Shown here in pieces: positions 34,750-43,538 of a DNA stretch of 64,000 bases. The translations under genes and the position numbers were made by a program. How positions within the stretch are numbered: position 1 is the stretch's first letter; each line of letters starts with the position of its first letter. The notes below the pieces were generated by a model, which did no database searches, had not been told where the DNA came from, and saw only the letters and a program-made list of their open reading frames with translations. The DNA comes from Sandaracinaceae bacterium (GTDB taxonomy: Bacteria; Myxococcota_A; Polyangia; Polyangiales; Houyiibacteriaceae): NCBI GenBank assembly GCA_016706685.1, contig JADJJE010000001.1, forward strand, positions 744,001-808,000, read 5' to 3'.

Positions 34750-36081
34750 ATGCAGAATCGCTTCATCCGGTGCCCCCACTGCGGCGTCCCGCACGACGCC
34801 TCGGTGCCGCTGTGCCCCACCACCGGACAGCCCGTGGCGCGCGCCACCAAGCGCACCAGCTCGAACCCTGCTCCGGCTACGGCGGCAGCCCCCGCGGCGG
34901 CGCCCAAGGCAGCGCCCGTGTCTGCACCGTCGTCACCCGCAGACGTCATCCTCGGTGGGCGCTATCGCCTGCTGCACATTCTGGGCGAGGGGGGCATGGG
35001 CACCGTCTGGGCCGCCGAGCACCAGCTCCTCAAGAAACTTGTGGCCGTGAAGCTGCTCCTGCCGCAGCAGCTGCATGGCGCCGCGCGCAAGCGCTTCGAG
35101 AGGGAGGCGCGCATGGCCGGCTCCATCGGCCACCCCAGCATCGTGAAGGTCTTCGACCTGGGGCACCGCGAGGACGGCGCACCCTACCTGGTCATGGAGT
35201 ACTTGAAGGGCGAGTCGCTGGCGGACCGCCTCGAGACCTATGGCGCGCTCGACGTGGCGGAGTGCGTGACCATCATGACGCAGGTGCTCGGGGGTCTCGC
35301 GGCCGCGCACGAGAAGGGCATCGTCCACCGCGACCTGAAGCCGGACAACATCTTCTTGGCGCGCCAGGACGACGGGGTCACGCGCGCGAAGCTGTTGGAC
35401 TTCGGCGTCAGCAAGAGCCTGGACGAGAACACGCTCGCGCTCACCCGCACGGGCGCGGTGATCGGCACCCCGTACTACCTCTCGCCGGAGCAGGCGCGCG
35501 GCGACCAGGGCATCGACCATCGCGTGGACCTGTGGGCGGCCGGCGTGGTGCTCTACGAGATGCTCACCGGACAGCTGCCGTTCATCGCAGACAACTACAA
35601 CGCGCTGCTGGTGAAGATCCTCATGAACGCGCCAGTGCCGCCCTCGCGCGTGCGGCCCAGCATCCCGCTCGAGATGGAGGCCATCGTGCTGCGGGCGCTG
35701 GAGCAAGACCGCGAGCACCGCTTCCCGAGCGCGCAGGTCATGCTGGACGCGCTGGCACGCGTGCAGGTGCCCAACGCCAAGGGCACGGGCTCGGCGCGGC
35801 GCGCGGGGCCGAAGCCCACGGAGGACGACGACGGCACGCTGGTGTCCACCGACGTGCACCTGGGCGAAGAAGAGCTGAGCGTCACCTCCGACCTGGACGA
35901 GCCCACGCAGGTCAGCGACAGCTTCGTGTTCGATGCCCTGCGCCGCACCGGCACCCTCGAGGTGGACGTGGACATCGATCTCGGCGACGAGGAAGAGGGC
36001 GCCCAGGACGAGCAGGAAGCCACGCTGGTCAGCGACAGCATCGCGCTCGACTTCCCGCACAAGAAGAGCGGCAAGCCCTGA
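34750..36081 (+). CDS. Ser/Thr protein kinase with N-terminal zinc ribbon
   Basis: This 443-residue cytoplasmic kinase has a zinc-ribbon-like CPHCGVPHDASVPLC (Cys8, Cys11, Cys22), then an Ala/Pro linker. The PknB-type kinase domain (about 70-335) has GEGGMGTVW, VAVKLL (Lys), HRDLKPDN (His193-Arg194-Asp195), DFGVSK and SPEQARGD. All catalytic residues are present. The C-terminal 110 residues have no membrane anchor and carry Thr/Asp/Glu-rich blocks (EPTQVSDSF, EEATLVSDS), which look like phospho-acceptor or FHA-recruiting sites. It is divergent from PBP1A, and twin FHA/zinc-ribbon proteins are encoded 9 kb away. A link to cell-wall control is inferred from position only. Confidence 0.92.
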   Translation: MQNRFIRCPHCGVPHDASVPLCPTTGQPVARATKRTSSNPAPATAAAPAAAPKAAPVSAPSSPADVILGGRYRLLHILGEGGMGTVWAAEHQLLKKLVAVKLLLPQQLHGAARKRFEREARMAGSIGHPSIVKVFDLGHREDGAPYLVMEYLKGESLADRLETYGALDVAECVTIMTQVLGGLAAAHEKGIVHRDLKPDNIFLARQDDGVTRAKLLDFGVSKSLDENTLALTRTGAVIGTPYYLSPEQARGDQGIDHRVDLWAAGVVLYEMLTGQLPFIADNYNALLVKILMNAPVPPSRVRPSIPLEMEAIVLRALEQDREHRFPSAQVMLDALARVQVPNAKGTGSARRAGPKPTEDDDGTLVSTDVHLGEEELSVTSDLDEPTQVSDSFVFDALRRTGTLEVDVDIDLGDEEEGAQDEQEATLVSDSIALDFPHKKSGKP

Positions 36082-36109
36082 GCCCCGCGGCCTGCTACAG
36101 GGGGCGTCC

Positions 36110-36814
36110 ATGCGGCACGACTCCACCGACGTCATCGAGATCACGGGCCCTCCGGAGCTGACCCGGCCGGCGTCCGACGTGATCCGCGTGCTGTCGGGGA
36201 TGATCACGCCCACCCGCCTCGGGCGCATCGAGGCCGCCGCGCGTGGACGCACCCTTGGGGTGGTGCCGGTCCTGGACGGCCTGAGCGACCCGCACAACGC
36301 GTCGGCCATCTTGCGCAGCTCGGAGGCGTTCGGCGTTCAAGCGGTGCACTTGGTCCCGGGTCCACACGGCTTCCGCGCCACGCGCTCGGTGGAAAAAGGC
36401 AGCAGCCGCTGGCTGGACATCCAGCTGCACGCGGACTCGGCCACCTGTGCCGACGCCGTGGTGGCCGCGGGCTACCAGCTCTTCATCGCGGTCATGGACG
36501 GCGACGAGACGCCCGAGTTGCTGGCCGAGCGCGTGGCGAGCGGGGAGCGCGTGGCCGTCGCCTTCGGAAACGAACGCGAGGGCATCTCGGACGCGATGCG
36601 CGCCCGCGCCACGGGCAGCTACCGGGTGCCCATGCGCGGGTTCGTGGAGAGCCTGAACGTGTCCGTCGCGGCCGCGACCACGCTGTACACCATCACGTCA
36701 CGGGCCCCGCGGCTCGCGAGCGAGGCGGAAGTGCAGCGCCTGATCGCGCGCTACCTGATGCACTCGGTGCACGACGCCGAGTCCGTGCTGGACTTGCACC
36801 TCGATGGTGGGTAG
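36110..36814 (+). CDS. trmH: SpoU/TrmH-family RNA 2'-O-methyltransferase
   Basis: This 234-residue SPOUT methyltransferase has DGLSDPHNASAILRSSEAFG (motif 1 with the conserved Asn and Arg), VAFGNEREGIS (motif 2) and VPMRGFVESLNVSVAAATTLY (motif 3, SAM-binding trefoil knot). The length and RKGS/SVEKGSSRWLDI segment fit TrmH, which methylates G18 of tRNA. The ATG at 36110 begins 28 bp after the kinase stop. rRNA-directed SpoU relatives (RlmB) usually have an extra N-terminal substrate domain, which is lacking here. Confidence 0.88.
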   Translation: MRHDSTDVIEITGPPELTRPASDVIRVLSGMITPTRLGRIEAAARGRTLGVVPVLDGLSDPHNASAILRSSEAFGVQAVHLVPGPHGFRATRSVEKGSSRWLDIQLHADSATCADAVVAAGYQLFIAVMDGDETPELLAERVASGERVAVAFGNEREGISDAMRARATGSYRVPMRGFVESLNVSVAAATTLYTITSRAPRLASEAEVQRLIARYLMHSVHDAESVLDLHLDGG

Positions 36815-36904
36815 GCGCGCCGCCATCTCGGCGAGCAGACGCGACGGAACGCAAACGGGCCAGCCCCGAAGAGCCAGCCCGCGTGCGTCATTCGTCAGCC
36901 AGCT

Positions 36905-38992
36905 TCAGCGCGCGGCGAGCGCGGCGCGCACGGCGGCTTCGAACTGCTCGTAGGGGACGGCGCCGGAGATGACGGTCCCGTTGATGACGAAGCCCGGCGT
37001 GCCGTTGATGCCCACGGCCTGCGCGGCCGCGAGGTCGGCGTCCACGGCCGCCTTGTGACGCTCGGTGTCGAGCGCCTGGCGGAACTGCGCCATGTTGATG
37101 CCGCCGAGCTCGGTCGCGAGGCGCTCGAGGGTCTCGCGGGTCAGGTCACGCTGGTTCTCGAAGAGCTTGGCGTTGTAGGCCCAGAACTTCTCGTCGCCGC
37201 CCTGACGCTGCACCTCGCGGGCCGCCTGGGCCGCGATGTGCGCGTTCGGGTGGAACGGCAGCGGGAGGTCGCGCCAGACCAGACGGATCTGGTTCGGGAA
37301 CGCGGCCATGAGCTGCTCGATGGTCGGGAGGACGCGCGAGCAGAACGGGCACTGGTAGTCGCTGATCTCCTGGATGACGACCGGCGCGTTGGCCGGGCCC
37401 TTGCTGGGGGCACCCGCCGGGATGGCGAGCTCGACGCGGGTCGGACGCGCGGGAGCGGCGGCGGGGGCAGCAGCTCCGGGAGCCGCGCCAGCCGGGGCGG
37501 CCAGCATCTGCTGCGTGGTGTGACCGTTGCGGATGGTCTCCGCGTAGACGCGGGCGCGCGGGGTGCCAGCGGCCACGAGGGCGCGGGCCTTGGCGAGTTC
37601 CTCGTCGATGACCATCTTGAAGGCCTCGAAGGGCTGGGCGCCGCGCAGGTTGCGGCCGTTGATGAAGAACGACGGGGTGCCGCTCGCGCCGAGGCCCTGC
37701 GCCAGCTGCTGCTGCGCGGTGATGATGGCCTGGTGCTCGTTGTTGTCGAGGGCGGCGCGGAGCTGAGCCATGTTCAGGCCCGCCTGCTGCGCGTAGGTCT
37801 CGATGTTGGGGCGCGAGAGGTCGGCCTGGTGCTCGAAGAGCAGCGCGTGCAGGGCCCAGAACTTGGCGTTGCCGCCCTGCTCGAAGGCCTCCATGGCCGC
37901 GATGGCGGCGGGCATGGCGTTCGGGTGGAAGCCGAGGGGGTTGTTCATCCACACGACGCGGACGTCACGACCGTACTCCTGCACGATGCGCGTGACGGTG
38001 GGCTCGACGCGCGAGCAGAACGGGCACTGGAACTCGCTGAAGAGCACCAGGGTGACGAGAGCGTCGTCCGGACCCTGCTGGGGCAGACGACCCTCGACGG
38101 GCACGCGGTAGACCGCGTTCGGATCGGGCTGCGGGCGAGCCTGCTGGGGAGCGGCGCCCGGCTGAGCGCCCGGGGCGGCGGCCGGGGCAGCGCGCGTGAG
38201 GCCACCACGGGTGACGGCGGCGTAGATGTTGGCGGCCGGCGTGCCGGACGCGATCAGGCGCTGCGCGTTGGCGATCTCGGCGTCGATGATGGCCTTGAAG
38301 GCCTCGAAGGGCTGGGCGCCCGTGACCTGGATACCGTTGATGAACGAGTTGGGCGTGCCCTGAGCGCCGATCTGTGCGGCGAGCGCAGCGTCGGCCTCGA
38401 TGGCGCGCTGGTGCGTGTGGCCGTCCATGGCGGCGCGGTAGCGCGTCATGTCCAGGCCGACTTCGCCGGCCCAGCGGTCCAGGTTCTCGCGGGTGAGCTC
38501 ACGCTGGTTCTGGAACAGGATGTCGTGCAGCCGCCAGAACTTCTCGTTGCCACCCTGCGCGAACGCCTCCATGGCGGCCTCGGCCGCGGGCATGGCGTTG
38601 GGGTGGAAGCCGAGCGGGAGGTTGCGCCACACCACGCGCACCTGCGTGGGGTACTCGCGCAGCATCTGCTCCGTGATGGGGATCATGCGCGAGCAGAACG
38701 GGCACTGGAACTCGCTGAACACCACCATGGTGACGAGCGCGTTGGCGGGGCCCTTGCTGGGCTGCGCCGCCGTCACCGGGATGGCGTAACGCGGCGTGCC
38801 GCCTGGGGCCGCAGCGCCAGCGCCGATGGCACCTGCTGCGCCTTCGCCTTCGCCCGCGCCGTCGTCGGAGGGCGCGACGACGACTTCCGCGTCCTCACCG
38901 CCACCGCCGCTGCGCTGTCCCACCAGGTTGCCAACACTGAAGCTGGCGATGGACGCGATCAAGATCGCGATAATTGCTGATCCTCTACTCAT
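36905..38992 (-). CDS. Membrane-anchored protein with three tandem DsbA-like domains
   Basis: This is a 695-residue protein. One N-terminal hydrophobic segment (IIAILIASIASFSVGNLVG) acts as an anchor or uncleaved signal, followed by an acidic/Gly/Ala linker. Three DsbA-type thioredoxin domains of about 180-200 residues follow, with active sites CPFC at Cys97-Cys100, Cys323-Cys326 and Cys548-Cys551, and cis-Pro loops GTPNSFING, GTPSFFING and GTPGFVING. Each domain has the PLxFHPNA motif of the thioredoxin-like oxidoreductases (DSBA/Thioredoxin_4 type). Ala/Pro linkers separate them. All three active sites are intact, so it should be a high-capacity periplasmic thiol oxidase or isomerase. The ATG at 38992 is the only start giving the anchor. 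No DsbB-like partner is adjacent. Confidence 0.92.
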   Translation of the reverse strand: MSRGSAIIAILIASIASFSVGNLVGQRSGGGGEDAEVVVAPSDDGAGEGEGAAGAIGAGAAAPGGTPRYAIPVTAAQPSKGPANALVTMVVFSEFQCPFCSRMIPITEQMLREYPTQVRVVWRNLPLGFHPNAMPAAEAAMEAFAQGGNEKFWRLHDILFQNQRELTRENLDRWAGEVGLDMTRYRAAMDGHTHQRAIEADAALAAQIGAQGTPNSFINGIQVTGAQPFEAFKAIIDAEIANAQRLIASGTPAANIYAAVTRGGLTRAAPAAAPGAQPGAAPQQARPQPDPNAVYRVPVEGRLPQQGPDDALVTLVLFSEFQCPFCSRVEPTVTRIVQEYGRDVRVVWMNNPLGFHPNAMPAAIAAMEAFEQGGNAKFWALHALLFEHQADLSRPNIETYAQQAGLNMAQLRAALDNNEHQAIITAQQQLAQGLGASGTPSFFINGRNLRGAQPFEAFKMVIDEELAKARALVAAGTPRARVYAETIRNGHTTQQMLAAPAGAAPGAAAPAAAPARPTRVELAIPAGAPSKGPANAPVVIQEISDYQCPFCSRVLPTIEQLMAAFPNQIRLVWRDLPLPFHPNAHIAAQAAREVQRQGGDEKFWAYNAKLFENQRDLTRETLERLATELGGINMAQFRQALDTERHKAAVDADLAAAQAVGINGTPGFVINGTVISGAVPYEQFEAAVRAALAAR

Positions 38993-39188
38993 TGGTATGT
39001 ACCTCTCGGCGCCCGTCCCAGTGTTGGGGACGGTGCGCAGTAAACGTTTTGCTGAAGGGAACCGGGTTCGAAGAAGCCTCGAGCACAGCAGGCACGGCGC
39101 TCGTCTTCGGGCGTCACGCGCAGCAGTCGCGCCCCAGAGAGGGACACCGCTGGCGAGCAGAACGAGGACGGACGGAGCCCAGCCGCGC

Positions 39189-39686
39189 TCAGCCCAGACG
39201 GGGCGGGCGATCGAGCTCACTGAGCTGCCCCGTTGCACCGGTTCCCACCCGAATGGGCGGGTGACCAGGCTTCTCGGGATGCGCTACAGCACACACGGCG
39301 CGATGCTCGGAGAGCGTCGCGCCAGCGTCGGTCGAGTTCACGCGCTCGTCGCGCGTCGGGGCCTCGCTGCCCGTGTCACACTGCGGCTCGTCGCCGTTCT
39401 CGCACCATGCGGGATTGCCACCGGCGCGGCGGCTGCCGGGGCCCCGGCGCTCGGCACCGTCTACGAGACCGGTGCCCGCCACCCAAGCAGCGCGGTCTTC
39501 GTCTAGCGCCAAGGCCGCCGAGGTGGGCGCACTGACCGCGCTGGTCTCGATGCAAGCGCCGCGCGAGTCTGCGTGGGCCGTGCCAGCGGCACCGCAGACC
39601 ACCACGCCGGACGCGACCAAAGACGCCAACAGCAGCGCACCACGGGGCGCGAGCGGGCGGTTCGGGGTCATGGGCGTCGGTCGCAT
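39189..39686 (-). CDS. Small exported protein of unknown function
   Basis: This 165-residue reading frame has a convincing signal peptide (GALLLASLVASGVVVC...AHA) from the ATG at 39686. The mature part has four cysteines (GACIE, PAWCENGD, QCDTGSE, AVCAVAH) and no recognised family. Codon use looks less typical than in flanking genes, so reality is moderately supported. It lies upstream of, and in the same direction as, the triple-DsbA gene, 196 bp away. A disulfide-containing secreted protein would fit that neighbour, but this is inference. Confidence 0.5.
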   Translation of the reverse strand: MRPTPMTPNRPLAPRGALLLASLVASGVVVCGAAGTAHADSRGACIETSAVSAPTSAALALDEDRAAWVAGTGLVDGAERRGPGSRRAGGNPAWCENGDEPQCDTGSEAPTRDERVNSTDAGATLSEHRAVCAVAHPEKPGHPPIRVGTGATGQLSELDRPPRLG

Positions 39687-39952
39687 GGGGGCGTCAGGAT
39701 ACGCAAATGCCGGGGAACCGCAATGGCCGGGAGCGGACTCGCCCTGTGGGCGGGGAAGAGATTGGACAGCCGGGGAACGAGGGAACGAAGCGGGGTGTGT
39801 GGGAGTGGAGTGGAGTAGGACGGTGAGGAGGCTTCGTTGCGGGGCTCGTTCCCCGGCATCCGTGAAGTACAACGCGACGGGCCGAGGGGTATTCCGTCGC
39901 CTCGCTTTTTTTTTCTCCGCGGTGGGGGCGGCGGCCTTAGTAGGCTGCCGCA

Positions 39953-40792
39953 GTGCAATCGCTAGAGAGAGGCGCGATCTTCGCGGGGCGCTACGTGGTG
40001 GAGCAACTCCTCGGGGAGGGAGGCTCTGGAGCGGTGTTCGCGGCGCACGACCCCGACACGGGTGCGGCCGTGGCCATCAAGGTGCTGCGCCCCGAGCTGG
40101 CCGAGGACGCGGGCCTGCGCGCGCGGTTTCGACGGGAGGCCGGGCTGCTGCAGCACCTCTCGCACCCGGCCATCGTGACGGTCCAGGGTGGGGGTGAGAC
40201 GCCCCTGCACCCGGGCGGCCCGGCCCTGCCGTTTCTCGTCATGGAGCGGCTGACCGGGCTGACGCTGCGCGCCTCACTCGCCGGCCCGTCTTCCCCCGCC
40301 GAGGTGCTGGCCTGGCTGATGCCCATCGCGAGCGCGCTGACGCAGGTGCACGCGATGGGTGTGCTGCACGGCGACATCAAGCCCGACAACCTCTTCCTGA
40401 CGGGGAGCGGGCCCAAGTTGGTGGACTTCGGGAGCGCGAAGGTGCACGGCTTCCCGCGCCTGACCGCCACCGGAGAGCTGACCGGCACGCCGCACTACAT
40501 GGCGCCCGAGGTCATCTCCGGGGAGCGCACGCTGGACGCACGGACCGACGTCTACGGGTTGGGGGTCACTGTGTTCGAGGCGCTCGCGGGGCGGCTGCCC
40601 TTCACCGCGCGTCACCCGGGCCGTTTGGTTGCCGAGATCATGAGCGGCGACCTGCCCTCCCTGCTCACGCTGCGCCCGGACCTGACAGCGCTCGCACCTG
40701 TCGTAGCGCAAGCCATGCACCGCACCACGGATGGCCGCTTCCCCAGCGCAGAGGCGTTTGCGCTCGCGCTGGCCGCAGTCCCGGTCAGCTGA
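39953..40792 (+). CDS. Ser/Thr protein kinase with HGD catalytic loop
   Basis: This 279-residue protein is a kinase domain with almost nothing else. It has the glycine loop GEGGSGAVFAA, VAIKVLR (Lys), DFGSAK in place of DFG-x-A/S, the activation segment TGTPHYMAPEV and DVYGLGVTVFEAL. The catalytic loop reads HGDIKPDN (His139-Gly140-Asp141), so the Arg of HRD is replaced by Gly. This makes it a non-RD kinase, probably not regulated by activation-loop phosphorylation. Catalytic Asp141 and the Lys are present. The start is a GTG at 39953. There is no sensor or membrane segment, so it may need a partner. It overlaps the convergent vanZ gene by 8 bp. Confidence 0.88.
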   Translation: MQSLERGAIFAGRYVVEQLLGEGGSGAVFAAHDPDTGAAVAIKVLRPELAEDAGLRARFRREAGLLQHLSHPAIVTVQGGGETPLHPGGPALPFLVMERLTGLTLRASLAGPSSPAEVLAWLMPIASALTQVHAMGVLHGDIKPDNLFLTGSGPKLVDFGSAKVHGFPRLTATGELTGTPHYMAPEVISGERTLDARTDVYGLGVTVFEALAGRLPFTARHPGRLVAEIMSGDLPSLLTLRPDLTALAPVVAQAMHRTTDGRFPSAEAFALALAAVPVS

Positions 40793-41216
40793 CGGGAGGC
40801 GTGCTGGCGGACGCACGCCGGCGACGGCCCCAGACCGCCGCTACGAGGGCGCCGAGCAGCGCGCCGAGGGCGTCCGCCACGATGTCCATCAGGTCCGCGT
40901 TGCGGCCAGGCACGAAGCTCTGGTGCAGCTCGTCCGTCACGCCGAAGGCGGTGGCCAGGAACGCGCCCACCAACATGGTGCGGAGCCCGTGGTGCAGCGG
41001 CCACGTGCGCACGGAAGCGTAGGAACACAGGCCTCCGAGCACAGCGTACTCGATGGTGTGCACCAGCTTGTCTTTGAAGGGCAGCTCGTCGATCGCGGGC
41101 GCTTGCAGCCGGAAGGACGACAGCAGGAAGATGAGCGCCATGTACGCGAGCGCCGGGGCCCACGCCTTCAACACCTGAGCGCGCGTGGGTGCCGACGGGA
41201 GCGGAAGCGAGCTCAC
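40785..41216 (-). CDS. VanZ-family membrane protein
   Basis: This 143-residue protein has about four hydrophobic segments (LAYMALIFLLSSF; HTIEYAVLGGLCSYASV; TMLVGAFLATAFGVTDELHQSFVPGR; MDIVADALGALLGALVAAVWG). The motifs DKLVHTIEYAVLG and DELHQSFVPGRxxxxxDIxxDxxG define VanZ-like proteins. The family was named for teicoplanin resistance, but most members have unknown functions. The GTG start at 41216 overlaps the miaB stop by four bases (GTGA), so it is translationally coupled to miaB. Confidence 0.88.
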   Translation of the reverse strand: MSSLPLPSAPTRAQVLKAWAPALAYMALIFLLSSFRLQAPAIDELPFKDKLVHTIEYAVLGGLCSYASVRTWPLHHGLRTMLVGAFLATAFGVTDELHQSFVPGRNADLMDIVADALGALLGALVAAVWGRRRRASASTPPVS

Positions 41217-42631
41217 GCCACCACCGGGAGCGCCAAGCGGCCGCGTGGGACCTTGGTGGCGAGCGGCCCGCGCGGTACCTCCCCGACCGCGCGCCCGAGC
41301 AGGCTGTGCTTGTAGGCCTCGGTGATCTCCACCTCCACCAGGTGGCCCGTGGGGTCGTGCCCCTGCGGCGCGTCGAAGTGGGTGATCTCGTGGCGCTCCG
41401 AGCGCCCGCTGAAGCGCCCCGTATCGCCGCGGCTGGGGCCCTCCACCAGCACGTGCTGGCGCGTGCCCACCAACGAGGCGAGGTGCGCGCTCTGCTGCTC
41501 GGCCACGAGGTCGAAGAGGCGCGTCAGGCGCTCGCCCTTGACCTCCTCGGGCACGTCGTCCACCAGGTTGAGCGCGGGCGTGAAGGGCCGCGGCGAGTAC
41601 TTGAAGCCGAAGGCCGCCACGAAGCCCACTTGGCGCACGAGGTCGAGCGTGTCTTCGAAGTCGGCCTCGGTCTCACCGGGGAAGCCCACGATGATGTCGG
41701 TGGAGAGCGTGAGCCCCGGGCGGGCGCGCATGAGCACGTGTGCACGCTCGATGTACTCCTCGCGCGTGTAGCGCCGCGCCATGCGCCGCAGCTGCTCGTT
41801 GGAGCCCGACTGCACGGGCAGGTGCACGTGCGCCGGCAGCACGGCCAGCTCCGCGTGCGCTGCGATGAGGTCGTCCGTGAGGTGCCGCGGGTGCGGCGAC
41901 GTGTAGCGCAGGCGCGCGAGGTCCGGCACCTCGGCCGCGATGCGGCGCAAGAGGTCCGCGAACTGCGAGCGGCTCGCGGTGCGGCGGCTGGTGGGCGCGA
42001 CTCCATCTTCGTACCAGGAGTTCACGGTCTGCCCCAGCAGCGTGATCTCGCGCACACCGCCTTCCACCAGGCGCGTGATCTCCTCGACGATGGTGTCCCC
42101 CGAGCGGTAGCGCTCGCTGCCGCGGGTGTAGGGCACGATGCAGTACGTGCAGCGCTCGTCGCAGCCCTTCATGACGGTCACGAACGAGGTCACCTCGCGC
42201 AGGCCCTCGCGCGGCTTGGCGTGCAGGAACTGCGGCTCGTCCATGTCGAACACGGTGCGCGCGCGCGGCGGGGCGCCGCCCTCGGCCTCACGCAGCAGCC
42301 CGGGCAGCTCGGGGATGTTGTCGGGCCCCAGCACCAGGTCGATGAAGGGCGCCTTCGCCAGCAAGCGCTCGCCCTCTTGCTGCGCCACGCACCCCGCCAC
42401 CGCCAGCATCACACCACGGCGCTGCTCCTTGAGCGGGCGCAGCGTGCCCAGCAGGCTCATGAGCTTGTGCTCGGCCTTCTCGCGCACGCTGCAGGTGTTG
42501 ACCACGATGAGATCCGCCAGCGTGGCGTCGTCGGTCGGCTCGAACCCGTCCGCGTGCAGCACCTCCTCGATGCGACGCGAATCGTGCACGTTCATCTGGC
42601 AGCCGAAGGTCTGGACGATGTAGCGCTTCAT
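41213..42631 (-). CDS. miaB: tRNA-2-methylthio-N6-dimethylallyladenosine synthase (MiaB)
   Basis: This 472-residue radical-SAM methylthiotransferase modifies A37 of tRNAs that read UNN codons. The N-terminal UPF0004 domain begins MKRYIVQTFGCQMN with Cys11, NTCSVREKAE and AGCVAQQ, the three ligands of the auxiliary iron-sulfur cluster. The radical-SAM site is CDERCTYCIVPYTRG (CxxxCxxC). The C-terminal TRAM domain is present (GTRQHVLVEGPSRGDTGRFSGRS). The length is standard. The ATG at 42631 was chosen because the conserved N-terminus starts there. Confidence 0.96.
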   Translation of the reverse strand: MKRYIVQTFGCQMNVHDSRRIEEVLHADGFEPTDDATLADLIVVNTCSVREKAEHKLMSLLGTLRPLKEQRRGVMLAVAGCVAQQEGERLLAKAPFIDLVLGPDNIPELPGLLREAEGGAPPRARTVFDMDEPQFLHAKPREGLREVTSFVTVMKGCDERCTYCIVPYTRGSERYRSGDTIVEEITRLVEGGVREITLLGQTVNSWYEDGVAPTSRRTASRSQFADLLRRIAAEVPDLARLRYTSPHPRHLTDDLIAAHAELAVLPAHVHLPVQSGSNEQLRRMARRYTREEYIERAHVLMRARPGLTLSTDIIVGFPGETEADFEDTLDLVRQVGFVAAFGFKYSPRPFTPALNLVDDVPEEVKGERLTRLFDLVAEQQSAHLASLVGTRQHVLVEGPSRGDTGRFSGRSERHEITHFDAPQGHDPTGHLVEVEITEAYKHSLLGRAVGEVPRGPLATKVPRGRLALPVVA

Positions 42632-42706
42632 GGGGACCGGCCAACTTGTCGCGCGCCGGGGCGCTCGGCGCAAGCCAAGGCTGCCTGCGGCGCGCCGATG
42701 GAGGCG

Positions 42707-43465
42707 TCAATAGACCGAGGCGATGGCGTCCATGCGGGGCGTGGGCACCCCCAGCGCGCGGGCGTGGTGCTGCAACCTGTCGAGACGCGAAGCCGAGGTC
42801 CGCCCGCGACAGCCGTGCTCGGGATCGCCCGCCACGGAGGCCTCGAAGTGTGCGAAGAGGGCGTCGAAGTCGAGCTCCTGCCCCGTGAGCGCCGCCTGCA
42901 CCGCGATGACCTCGCGCGCCACCACCTCGGCCAGCGGCCGGTGCGCCGCCAGCAGCTGCCCCACGCTGCCGCCCACCTCGAGGCCCGCGATGTTGGCCGT
43001 CAGAATGTACAGATTCTTGGCCACCAGCTCGAACAGCAGCTGCTCGTCGGGCACCGCGTGCGTGGGCACGCCGAGGCCTGCCAGCGCGGCCACCCAGAAC
43101 TCCCGCTGCGGCCCCGCAATGGGCGTGCTGCGGATGGGCCGGAGGTCGGTGGTGGCCTTCTTCTCGAACCACACCACCGCCACCGTCGGGTCCACGACAC
43201 CACGCTCGGTCCAGCTGCTGGGCAGCAGCTCGTTCTGCAGCAGCAACGTGCGCTCTCGGTAGCCCGCCGGCAGCGCATCGAGCGCGGCCGTGAGATCCAG
43301 CTCGCCCACGGCCACCACCACCGACCGCGGCGCGGGCGTTTCGCGCGCCACCTCGGCGATGTCCTGCCCACGCGTGACGGGCACCACCCGGCACCCCGCG
43401 CCCTCCGCCGCCCGCGCGAACACCCCACCCATCTGCCCGAGACCGATCACCACGACGTCATCCAT
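42707..43465 (-). CDS. PanE/ApbA-like NAD(P)-dependent reductase
   Basis: This 252-residue protein has an N-terminal Rossmann motif VVVIGLGQMGGVFA (GxGxxG), a VVVAVGELDLTAALDAL strand-helix typical of ketopantoate reductases, and LQNELLPSSW in the place of the usual NG-x-N-x-x-x. A C-terminal helical domain holds KNLYILTANIAGL. It is shorter than PanE (about 300) and departs from the family at several positions, so the substrate is unclear. The ATG at 43465 opens the Rossmann fold. It is encoded upstream of miaB on the same strand. Confidence 0.68.
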   Translation of the reverse strand: MDDVVVIGLGQMGGVFARAAEGAGCRVVPVTRGQDIAEVARETPAPRSVVVAVGELDLTAALDALPAGYRERTLLLQNELLPSSWTERGVVDPTVAVVWFEKKATTDLRPIRSTPIAGPQREFWVAALAGLGVPTHAVPDEQLLFELVAKNLYILTANIAGLEVGGSVGQLLAAHRPLAEVVAREVIAVQAALTGQELDFDALFAHFEASVAGDPEHGCRGRTSASRLDRLQHHARALGVPTPRMDAIASVY

Positions 43466-43538
43466 CCCCCACCCCTTATCACGCGCTCGGTCACAGATCC
43501 CGCGCGCCGCGTGGGTGTCGTGACGTGGGGAGGTGATC

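Noticed and set aside
40785..41216. VanZ as a glycopeptide-resistance gene
   Set aside because: No vanA/H/X genes are present, and VanZ-like proteins are widespread in non-resistant bacteria.
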